Source: an uncultured Clostridia bacterium (lineage in GTDB: Bacteria > Bacillota > Clostridia > Christensenellales > Aristaeellaceae). From it: DNA of 5,633 nucleotides. The notes under the pieces are model-generated. The model worked only from the letters and a program-made list of their open reading frames with translations. It was not told the DNA's origin and searched no databases. The position numbers were made by a program, and so were the translations under genes. Location: the NCBI GenBank assembly GCA_937874275.1, contig CALNAU010000206.1, positions 1 to 5,633 on the forward strand. The letters are read 5' to 3'. Positions 1 through 5,133 of this stretch are shown in pieces. Position 1 is the first letter of the stretch, and each line of letters begins with the position of its first letter.

Positions 1-48
1 AGGGTCTGTTTACGTCGATTTTACATGGATTTCGACTGCCGGTTGCGG
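1..48. other. Short sequence downstream of the aldolase gene; no gene seen
   Basis: These 48 bases follow the last gene of the operon in transcription order. On the minus strand the only ATG is followed at once by TAA, and no Shine-Dalgarno sequence leads to another start. A 5-bp inverted repeat (GTCGA with TCGAC, near 14-36) has a 13-base loop and no U run, so it is not a convincing terminator. The window ends before it is clear whether the operon stops here or continues with further genes such as a decarboxylase or tautomerase. Confidence 0.5.
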
Positions 49-1056
49 TTATTGAGCCGCCAGCTCCCGCGCAATTTCGTACAGCCAATCCTCCTGGCCG
101 CCCACAGCCTCGCGCCGACCGGCCTCGATGATGATGCTGCGGTAGTCTACCCCAAAGCGTTTGGCCGCGCGCTTGGCGTGCAGCATGAAACTGGAATAGA
201 CGCCCGCGAAGCCCAGCATCATAGGATCCTGTATGGCAGGCAGGCGCACGCCATGCCGCTCCAGCACCGGGTGCAGCACCTGCACGCAGGCGTCGATACT
301 TTTAAAAAGATCAGCCTTTTTCTTTTGACCGGCGCGCTCCAGCACAGCGACCAGCATCTCGGTGGCGGTGTTGCCCGCCCCCGCGCCAAGGCCGCCCAGG
401 GAGCCGTCGATGTAAGTGGCCCCCGCGTGAATGGCCGCCAGGGAGTTGCCGATGGCCAGCCCCAAATTGTTATGGGAATGGAAGCCAATGGGCACGCTGA
501 GGCGCTCGCGCAGAATGCCAATGCGCTCGCGCACGCCGTCGGGCAGCAGCGCCCCGGCGGAATCGGTGGAATAGACCACATCGGCGCCGTAGGATTCCAT
601 TTTCTTGGCCTCCTCCAGCACACGCGCGGCGCTTCCCCGGTGCGCCATCATCAAAAAGCCCACCACGAAGAAGCCCATTTTCTTGGCCTCGGAGATATGC
701 TCGTGGGAGATGTCCGCCTCGGTCACATGGGTCGCCACGCGCACCACGGCGGCCCCCGCCTCCCTGGCCTGCACCAAATCCGGCACCGTGCCGATGCCCG
801 GCAGCAGCAATACAGCAATCTTGGCCCGCTTAGCCGCCTGTGCCGCTGCGCGTACCGCCTCAATTTCGGGTGCCGCAGAGAAGCCGTAGTTGCAGGTGGA
901 ACCGGCCAGGCCATCGCCATGGCCCACTTCGATGATATCTATTTGGGCCTCATCCAGGGCTTCTACGATGCGGCGGGTATCCTCCACGCTGAACTGATGG
1001 CGCACGGAGTGGCTGCCATCGCGCAGGGTCGTATCGGTGATGATGATATTGCTCAT
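49..1056 (-). CDS. dmpG: 4-hydroxy-2-oxovalerate aldolase (DmpG/BphI/MhpE family)
   Basis: This enzyme cleaves 4-hydroxy-2-oxovalerate to pyruvate and acetaldehyde, the last carbon-carbon cleavage of the meta pathway, in the cytoplasm. The product is 335 aa, close to the family's usual 337-345. The N-terminal TTLRDGSH motif gives Arg12, the metal ligand Asp13 and the catalytic His16. The HSHNNLG motif gives metal ligands His193 and His195, so a divalent-metal TIM-barrel (HMGL-like) aldolase is well supported. The C-terminal part (about 250-335, with AIQDPMMLGFAGVYSSF) is the DmpG communication domain that packs against the dehydrogenase. The start ATG has GGAGG seven bases upstream and overlaps the dehydrogenase stop codon as ATGA, so translation is probably coupled. 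In characterised homologues, acetaldehyde passes through a tunnel directly to the dehydrogenase. All catalytic residues are intact. Confidence 0.97.
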   Translation of the reverse strand: MSNIIITDTTLRDGSHSVRHQFSVEDTRRIVEALDEAQIDIIEVGHGDGLAGSTCNYGFSAAPEIEAVRAAAQAAKRAKIAVLLLPGIGTVPDLVQAREAGAAVVRVATHVTEADISHEHISEAKKMGFFVVGFLMMAHRGSAARVLEEAKKMESYGADVVYSTDSAGALLPDGVRERIGILRERLSVPIGFHSHNNLGLAIGNSLAAIHAGATYIDGSLGGLGAGAGNTATEMLVAVLERAGQKKKADLFKSIDACVQVLHPVLERHGVRLPAIQDPMMLGFAGVYSSFMLHAKRAAKRFGVDYRSIIIEAGRREAVGGQEDWLYEIARELAAQ

Positions 1057-1943
1057 GCTTTCCCCTCCAACAGCTGTCGCGCCTTCGCTTCGGCGATGCG
1101 GATGCTGGCCGCGTTGATGATGTCCAGGTTGCCCGCGGTGGGCGGTAGGTAATCGCCCGCGCCCTCCACCTCGACTGCCAGCATGACGATGTCATCCTCC
1201 GGGTCGCGCAGGATGGGCCGCATGCGAAAGCGGCATCCGGGCACATAGCTGCGCATGGTGTCCAGGCACTCATCCGCCGCCTTGGTAATGGCCTCCATGT
1301 CCACATGCCGCACGCGGCAGTAGATGGTGTTGCTCATGTAGATGGGCGGCTCCGCCGGGTTGAGGATGATGAGTGCGCGCGCCTTGTCTGCCCCGCCCAC
1401 CTTTTCCAGCGCGGTGCGGGTGGTCTGGGTAAACTCGTCAATGTTGGCACGGGTGCCGGGCCCTGCGCTGAAGCTGGACAGGGAGGAAACCGTCTCCGCG
1501 TAATAGACATCCGCCACGCGGTTGATGGCCGCCACCATGGGCGTTGTCGCCTGACCTGCGCAGGTTACCATGTTTACCTCAGGCTTCTGCAGCATGCGCT
1601 CGTCCAGGTTGACGGCCGGCACACAGTAGGGGCCCAATGCCGCAGGGGTCAGATCCAGCGTGAATATACCGGCCGGGCTCAGCCGCTTCGCGTTCTCCAC
1701 GTGGCCCTTAGCACTGGTGGCGTCAAACACAATCTGAATGTCCTTGCCGTGATGCTGCACCAGATAATCCACCCCGTCGGGCGAGGCATCCACCCCCATG
1801 TCGCGGGCACGCTGCAGGCCGGGGGATTCCACAATGCCCACCACGCAGGCCAGCTCCAGTACGGGGCTGCGGGATATTTTGATCATCAAATCCTGCCCGA
1901 TATTACCCGGGCCGATGATGCCAACTTTGACTTTGTTCGTCAT
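1053..1943 (-). CDS. dmpF: Acetaldehyde dehydrogenase, CoA-acylating (DmpF/BphJ/MhpF family)
   Basis: This enzyme oxidises acetaldehyde from the aldolase to acetyl-CoA with NAD+ and coenzyme A. At 296 aa it is slightly shorter than the usual 305-315. The N-terminal Rossmann fold shows GPGNIG at residues 11-16. The conserved DLTPAALGPYCVPAVN block lies at 97-112, and the catalytic cysteine is Cys128 in NMVTCAGQAT. Most relatives I recall have GGQAT at that point, so Ala129 is a mild substitution beside the nucleophile and is not expected to abolish activity. The segment at 266-275 (LPPTAGNLDI) is the conserved C-terminal signature. The ATG has GAGGAG eight bases upstream. The gene follows the hydratase by 33 bp and ends in a 4-bp ATGA overlap with the aldolase, as expected for two subunits of one channelling complex. 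Confidence 0.97.
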   Translation of the reverse strand: MTNKVKVGIIGPGNIGQDLMIKISRSPVLELACVVGIVESPGLQRARDMGVDASPDGVDYLVQHHGKDIQIVFDATSAKGHVENAKRLSPAGIFTLDLTPAALGPYCVPAVNLDERMLQKPEVNMVTCAGQATTPMVAAINRVADVYYAETVSSLSSFSAGPGTRANIDEFTQTTRTALEKVGGADKARALIILNPAEPPIYMSNTIYCRVRHVDMEAITKAADECLDTMRSYVPGCRFRMRPILRDPEDDIVMLAVEVEGAGDYLPPTAGNLDIINAASIRIAEAKARQLLEGKA

Positions 1944-1976
1944 CGATACTGCTCCTCGTGTGTCAAAGAAAGTGCG

Positions 1977-2765
1977 TTACTCAAATCGCGCGCTCAGCAT
2001 GCCATGCGGACCATAGTCGCATGCAAATACATCGCCGGGCTGTGCCGGCACAGCGGCCGACAACGCGCCAGAAAGCACGATATCGCCAGCGTCCAGCGTG
2101 ACGCCGTACCTGCCCAGGCAATACGCCAGCCAAGCCACAGCCTGCGACGGGTCGCCCAGCACGGCAGAGCCCTTGCCGCTGTTGACAACGCTGCCGTTGC
2201 GGCTGAGCGTCATGTCAATCTCTTTCAAATCGGTCTTCCGTGGGTCTATGCGCTGATCGCTGAGGATATACATGCCGCAGGAGGCGTTATCGGCCACCGT
2301 ATCCACGATGGTTAGCTTCCAATCCTTGATGCGGCTGCCCACAATCTCCAGCGCAGGCACTACGTAATCCGTGGCTTCCAGAACATCCTCCGCCGTGACT
2401 TGGCCACGCAGCGGCCGCTTCAGAATGAAAGCCAGCTCGCCCTCCAGCCGCGGCTGCATGATAGCCCCCTTTGGTATCAGCCCGTTTTGCACCTCCATGG
2501 TCTGGTACAGAAAGCCAAAGTCCGGTTGGTCCACGCCCAGGGATTGCTGCATGGCAAGCGACGTCAGGCCGATTTTTTTGCCCGTGATGACCTTGCCCTC
2601 CGCCAGCGCCCGATCGCGGTTGATCATCTGGACGCCGTAAGCATCGTCAATGGACAAGCCATCGTAGCGCTTGCTGATTTGCTCGATGGCAATGCCCGTT
2701 TTCTCCGCCTGATACAATGCATCAGCAATCTGCCGCAGGCGCTGGGTCTGCGTTGAAGTATTCAT
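1977..2765 (-). CDS. dmpE: 2-oxopent-4-enoate (2-hydroxypenta-2,4-dienoate) hydratase
   Basis: This enzyme adds water to 2-hydroxypenta-2,4-dienoate to give 4-hydroxy-2-oxovalerate, using a divalent metal. It is 262 aa, matching DmpE/XylJ (about 261) and close to MhpD (269). Visible signatures are GKKIGLTS at 62-69, GVDQPDFGFL at 77-86, and QPRLEGELAF with the presumed metal ligands Glu108 and Glu110. A further acidic residue, Glu140, precedes IVGSRIKDW, and DTVADNASCG lies at 155-164. The homologous 4-oxalocrotonate decarboxylases (DmpH) share the fold, but the GVDQPDFG, SRIKDW and DTVADNASCG blocks resemble the hydratases, so hydratase is the better call. The start ATG has AAGGAGG five bases upstream. 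The gene is separated from the hydrolase by 66 bp holding a strong hairpin, the largest gap inside the operon. Confidence 0.93.
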   Translation of the reverse strand: MNTSTQTQRLRQIADALYQAEKTGIAIEQISKRYDGLSIDDAYGVQMINRDRALAEGKVITGKKIGLTSLAMQQSLGVDQPDFGFLYQTMEVQNGLIPKGAIMQPRLEGELAFILKRPLRGQVTAEDVLEATDYVVPALEIVGSRIKDWKLTIVDTVADNASCGMYILSDQRIDPRKTDLKEIDMTLSRNGSVVNSGKGSAVLGDPSQAVAWLAYCLGRYGVTLDAGDIVLSGALSAAVPAQPGDVFACDYGPHGMLSARFE

Positions 2766-2776
2766 GATGCCCTCCT

Positions 2777-2790
2777 TACCGGCCCCGGTA
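2777..2790. repeat. Small inverted repeat next to the hydratase ribosome binding site
   Basis: TACCGG and CCGGTA are perfect reverse complements separated by two bases. In RNA this could form a 5-bp stem with a 4-base loop, ending one base before the GGAGG core of the hydratase ribosome binding site. It shares the ACCGG core with the larger hairpin at 2799-2826. It could modulate access to the ribosome binding site, but it is short enough to arise by chance in GC-rich DNA. Confidence 0.4.
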
Positions 2791-2798
2791 TGATATGG

Positions 2799-2826
2799 TC
2801 CGGTCCGGCCAGGCGGCCGGACCGGA
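2799..2826 (-). repeat. Perfect 12-bp intercistronic hairpin between hydrolase and hydratase genes
   Basis: TCCGGTCCGGCC at 2799-2810 and GGCCGGACCGGA at 2815-2826 are exact reverse complements around a 4-base loop. The stem is very GC-rich and starts six bases after the hydrolase stop codon in the mRNA. The transcript continues CAUAUCAUACC with no U run, so it does not look like a complete intrinsic terminator. It could protect the 3' end of upstream message, mark a processing site, or lower downstream expression. Those roles are inference; the hairpin itself is directly seen. Confidence 0.8.
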
Positions 2827-2831
2827 TGGTG

Positions 2832-3653
2832 TTACTTGCGTGTGATGAAGGATTTGACCAGCGTGGCAAAGTCATCGGCCCGCTCTATCTGTGTCCAGTG
2901 TCCGCACTGGCCAAAGACGTGCAGCTCTGCCTTGTCAATCAGGTTGATTAGCCGATAGGCGTTGTCCACCGGAATCACCTGATCCTCCCGCCCGTGCACA
3001 ATGAGCGTTTCATGGGGAATCTGGCGAATCTTATCCTCCGGTGATGCCATGTCCTTCACCGAGTTCTGCCGCGGTGCCGGGAACATGATGCCAAACGCCT
3101 CCTGGAAACCGGGCTCGATGCTGGCCTGGTAGCGCACCTGCGCCAACTCTTTGTTCGCGTACTTTTTGTCGTAGCAAAACAGGTTCAGCATGTTGAGCAT
3201 GTTTTCAGGTGATGGCTGATACCCCCACACGGAGTCCAGCCCATGGGTGATGGGGAAGTCCACGCCCATCGCGCCCATCAGCACCATTTTGCGCACACGG
3301 TCAGGGTGCTTGACAGCCATGGCAATCGCCAGCCCGCCGCCAAAGGAGTTGCCAACCAGGTCGGCCTTTTCAATCTTCAAGGCATCCATGAAGGCGACCA
3401 GCTGATCGGTCCACAGTGCCATGTTGTAGCGGATGTCCGTGGGCTTGTCGGAGTAACCGAAGCCCAGCATATCCGGCGCATAGCAGTTCGCCACCTCCGC
3501 CACCTTGGGCAGCACCAGGCGCCAGTTGGCATACGCCGACACACCGGGGCCGGAACCGTGGATGAAAATCAGGGGATCGCCGGAGCCTTGCTCCAGATAG
3601 TTGGTGCGATACGCGCCCGTCTGGACGCTGTTTTGAATTTCAGGCCTGCTCAT
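2832..3653 (-). CDS. dmpD: 2-hydroxymuconic semialdehyde hydrolase (alpha/beta hydrolase, DmpD/XylF type)
   Basis: This is a serine hydrolase that splits the carbon-carbon bond of meta ring-fission products, giving 2-hydroxypenta-2,4-dienoate plus a carboxylate: formate from the aldehyde, acetate or a longer acid from ketones. It is 273 aa, the usual family length. The oxyanion-hole motif HGSGPG is at 32-37, the nucleophile elbow GNSFGGG gives Ser103, Asp224 lies in HGREDQVIP, and His252 lies in FGQCGHWTQIE, so the triad is complete. Several other stretches (PDMLGFGYS, FPITHGLDSVWGY, RYQASIEPGFQE, MFPAPRQ) are typical of DmpD/XylF. The ATG has AAAGGAG six bases upstream, and the dioxygenase ends 35 bp before it. 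This close spacing leaves no room for the dmpC/xylG gene found here in classical operons. Exact side-chain preference cannot be read from the sequence. Confidence 0.95.
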   Translation of the reverse strand: MSRPEIQNSVQTGAYRTNYLEQGSGDPLIFIHGSGPGVSAYANWRLVLPKVAEVANCYAPDMLGFGYSDKPTDIRYNMALWTDQLVAFMDALKIEKADLVGNSFGGGLAIAMAVKHPDRVRKMVLMGAMGVDFPITHGLDSVWGYQPSPENMLNMLNLFCYDKKYANKELAQVRYQASIEPGFQEAFGIMFPAPRQNSVKDMASPEDKIRQIPHETLIVHGREDQVIPVDNAYRLINLIDKAELHVFGQCGHWTQIERADDFATLVKSFITRK

Positions 3654-3688
3654 TGGTTGCTCCTTTCAAGAACGTGGGAAAAGCGAGA

Positions 3689-4612
3689 TCAGGTTAATAC
3701 GGAGAGGAAGCGCTCGTTGAGCTCCTTGCTGTAGTAGAAAATGCCCTCACCGACATGATCCGCGCTCCACTGGCGGGTGGGGTGATCGGGGAAGTACTCA
3801 TAGCCGCCGGCATAGGTCTCGTTACGGTTGCCGGAGGGGTCAAAGAAGTAGATGGTTTGACCACGGGTGATGCCGTGCCGCATGGGGCCCGCGTCCACCG
3901 AGATGTTGTAGCGGCCCATGATATCGGCCGCACGGCCAATCTCATCCCAGGATTGCAGCTGGAAGGACAGGTGGTGAATCTTGCCCGGCTCCGGATAAGA
4001 CAGAATGGCCACGTCGTGCCCACGGGTGTTGCCGCTCAGCCAGGTGCAGATGTGCCCGTCGCCCTCAGGCGTGGAGATGTACTCGGTGATGCTCATGCCC
4101 ACACAATCGGTGAACCAGCGCACGGTTTCGCCCTGATTGGGGCCGCACAGCAGCGCGTGATCCAGACAGGCAACGCCCATGCCATGGGGTTCCTTGTCCC
4201 AGGGATGCGGGTTGACCAGCATCGGGTGCACGGCAGCCAGCTCCACTTCCCAATAGAAGCCGATTTTGTGGCCGGTGGGCACGGTGACGAAGGTGATCTC
4301 GCCAAAGCCGGGATGACCAGTCATCACATCAACGGGATAGCCGTACTCTTCCTTGCTCTTCTTGGCGATGTTGTCAATGGTCTGCTTGTCCAGAGACTTG
4401 AAGCAGAAGAAGTCCAGTCCAGGGCTGTCCGCCCGGCGAAGCACCAGCGAGTGGTGATCAAACTCGTCAAAAGACTTGAGCATGATACGATCTTCCCCAA
4501 TTTTGCCTACAACGCTCAGGCCCAGGCGGTCGCGATAGTGAACCAGGCTCTCCTCAAAATCCAGTACGCGCAGTTGAACCAATCCAGTTCTCAGAATCCC
4601 TGTAAGTGCCAT
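3689..4612 (-). CDS. dmpB: Catechol 2,3-dioxygenase (extradiol, XylE/DmpB type)
   Basis: This Fe(II) enzyme uses O2 to cleave catechol or alkylcatechols to 2-hydroxymuconic semialdehyde or its ketone equivalents. From the chosen ATG at 4612 it is 307 aa, the same length as XylE. It has two vicinal-oxygen-chelate domains. The iron ligands are His152 (CLDHALL), His213 or His214 (KIHHLSF) and Glu265 (GNRNETY). The second-shell residues His199, His246 and Tyr255 are also present, and the C-terminus RFLSVLT is typical. An in-frame ATG at 4639 would add nine residues and overlap the ferredoxin gene. The ATG at 4612 is preferred because AGGAGG sits six bases before it and the length then matches the family. 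The ferredoxin gene ends 13 bp upstream. Nothing in the sequence suggests loss of activity. Confidence 0.98.
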   Translation of the reverse strand: MALTGILRTGLVQLRVLDFEESLVHYRDRLGLSVVGKIGEDRIMLKSFDEFDHHSLVLRRADSPGLDFFCFKSLDKQTIDNIAKKSKEEYGYPVDVMTGHPGFGEITFVTVPTGHKIGFYWEVELAAVHPMLVNPHPWDKEPHGMGVACLDHALLCGPNQGETVRWFTDCVGMSITEYISTPEGDGHICTWLSGNTRGHDVAILSYPEPGKIHHLSFQLQSWDEIGRAADIMGRYNISVDAGPMRHGITRGQTIYFFDPSGNRNETYAGGYEYFPDHPTRQWSADHVGEGIFYYSKELNERFLSVLT

Positions 4613-4618
4613 CTTGTG

Positions 4619-4624
4619 CCTCCT
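4619..4624 (-). promoter_or_regulatory. Strong ribosome binding site that fixes the dioxygenase start
   Basis: A full AGGAGG core lies six bases before the ATG at 4612, just after the ferredoxin stop codon. The alternative upstream in-frame ATG at 4639 has no comparable sequence before it. This decides the start and predicts high translation of the dioxygenase. Confidence 0.85.
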
Positions 4625-4625
4625 G

Positions 4626-4925
4626 TCATTTTCTGCCAATGAATGTGGCGTTCAAGTCGCTTGTGGGATAGACCCGGCAAGCAAGGTAGATGTGCTGCTG
4701 GCGCTCCTGCTCGTTTAACTCTGCCAGGCTCATGCGTCCCAGGGTGTATTCCCCGCCTGTGACGCGCATTTTGCAGACACCGCAGCCACCGTTGCGACAC
4801 CCAACCGCCGGATGCTCAGAGGCGCCTTGGCGCGCCATGGCCTGAACAATGCTTTGGCCGGGGTGGCAGATGAATTCGCGAACTTCATCCGCCGATTCAA
4901 TCCGAAGGGTAAATGACCGTTGCAT
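4626..4925 (-). CDS. dmpQ: [2Fe-2S] ferredoxin of the XylT/DmpQ type (dioxygenase reactivation)
   Basis: This is a small chloroplast-type ferredoxin of 99 aa. Cluster ligands are Cys43, Cys48, Cys51 and Cys83 in VGCRNGGCGVC and YLACRVYP, a CX4CX2CX31C pattern. The GCR-GGCG-C block, the GRMS segment at 63-66 and the LACRVYPTSDL segment at 81-91 resemble XylT. In the TOL system XylT re-reduces the iron of catechol 2,3-dioxygenase after inactivation by substituted catechols. The position immediately before the dioxygenase gene supports the same job here. The ATG at 4925 is the only sensible start, since an in-frame stop (TAG) lies three codons upstream. Its ribosome binding site is only AGGA four bases away, weaker than that of the next gene, which fits a catalytic accessory protein. 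A generic electron-transfer role is less likely given the context. Confidence 0.93.
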   Translation of the reverse strand: MQRSFTLRIESADEVREFICHPGQSIVQAMARQGASEHPAVGCRNGGCGVCKMRVTGGEYTLGRMSLAELNEQERQQHIYLACRVYPTSDLNATFIGRK

Positions 4926-4936
4926 CGATTCCTAGT

Positions 4937-4953
4937 GTGCTACATTATAGCAC
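4937..4953. promoter_or_regulatory. Inverted repeat straddling an extended -10; candidate operator
   Basis: GTGCTA and TAGCAC are perfect 6-bp reverse complements around a 5-base spacer, ending 11 bp before the ferredoxin start codon. The repeat covers the TGCTATAAT element, so a protein bound here would block that -10. It also lies about +20 to +36 from the predicted start of the upstream promoter. It could alternatively form a leader hairpin just before the ribosome binding site. Binding by the adjacent IclR-type protein is inference. Confidence 0.55.
4944..4952 (-). promoter_or_regulatory. Extended -10 element (second promoter candidate, P2)
   Basis: TGCTATAAT is a perfect TATAAT hexamer with the TG of an extended -10. 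The hexamer 17 bp upstream (AATCAG) is a poor -35, which extended -10 promoters tolerate. The transcript would start near 4937 and give a leader of only about a dozen bases, still containing the AGGA before the ferredoxin ATG. It may be a real promoter or simply part of the operator region. Confidence 0.45.
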
Positions 4954-4978
4954 GTCGTTCTTATTTCTGATTGATGTC

Positions 4979-5006
4979 AGTATACCATGCTTCTAACGGC
5001 TGTCTA
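4979..5006 (-). promoter_or_regulatory. Sigma70/sigmaA-type promoter of the meta-cleavage operon (P1)
   Basis: TAGACA (5001-5006, five of six to consensus) and TATACT (4979-4984, five of six) are separated by 16 bp. An AT-rich tract at about 5011-5039 lies just upstream of the -35, where an UP element would be expected. Transcription would start near 4972, leaving a leader of about 47 bases before the ferredoxin. A weak CTGA/TCAG inverted repeat at 4967-4980 spans the edge of the -10 and the predicted start site, and could be a second protein site. Confidence 0.65.
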
Positions 5007-5010
5007 TCCC

Positions 5011-5039
5011 TTTTGAAAAAAATATTTTGATTTTCTGTT
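5011..5039. promoter_or_regulatory. AT-rich tract upstream of the operon promoter (UP-element-like)
   Basis: This tract consists almost only of A and T, with runs of up to seven, in otherwise GC-rich surroundings. It includes the palindrome AAAATATTTT. It lies directly upstream of the predicted -35 box, so it may contact the RNA polymerase alpha subunit or cause DNA curvature. Its T run on the minus strand could also add to termination of the regulator transcript, but no stable stem precedes it closely. Confidence 0.4.
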
Positions 5040-5076
5040 TGGCGGACAATGTACTGGGTACGCGCACAGCAGCAAC

Positions 5077-5108
5077 GGAAAGACCCCGCCATCGCGATGC
5101 GAGCGGGG
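5077..5108 (-). terminator. Likely intrinsic terminator of the IclR-family regulator gene
   Basis: On the minus strand CCCCGC pairs with GCGGGG (5103-5108 with 5084-5089). The stem can be extended inward by TCGC with GCGA around a 3-base loop, leaving a 2-base bulge. The RNA then continues UCUUUCC, a short imperfect U run. The hairpin begins 25 bp after the regulator stop codon. It separates the regulator transcript from the catabolic operon, which then needs its own promoter, and one is seen just downstream. Confidence 0.7.
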
Positions 5109-5133
5109 CCAAATAAGCGCAGTTAATGAACAA

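Noticed and set aside
14..36. Inverted repeat GTCGA/TCGAC after the aldolase stop as an operon terminator
   Set aside because: The stem is only 5 bp with a 13-base loop and no U run. It is too weak to call.
25..1152. Long plus-strand open frame of 375 codons opposite the aldolase and the end of the dehydrogenase gene
   Set aside because: It is antisense to genes with intact catalytic motifs, its product has no recognisable motif and is rich in His, Ala and Gly, and it has no convincing ribosome binding site. It is a by-product of GC-rich codon use on the other strand.
1305..2315. Plus-strand open frame of 336 codons opposite the dehydrogenase and hydratase genes
   Set aside because: It crosses two clear minus-strand genes and their spacer, and shows no domain. 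It is a shadow frame.
1977..2765. 4-oxalocrotonate decarboxylase (DmpH) as the identity of the hydratase-family gene
   Set aside because: The two families are homologous, but the GVDQPDFG, SRIKDW and DTVADNASCG segments match DmpE/MhpD hydratases better, and the gene order places a hydratase here.
2799..2826. Intercistronic hairpin as a standard Rho-independent terminator
   Set aside because: The stem is strong, but the following RNA (CAUAUCAUACC) lacks a U run, and the genes on both sides belong to the same pathway.
3755..4642. Plus-strand open frame of 295 codons opposite the dioxygenase gene
   Set aside because: It is fully antisense to a dioxygenase with all metal ligands conserved, and shows no family motif.
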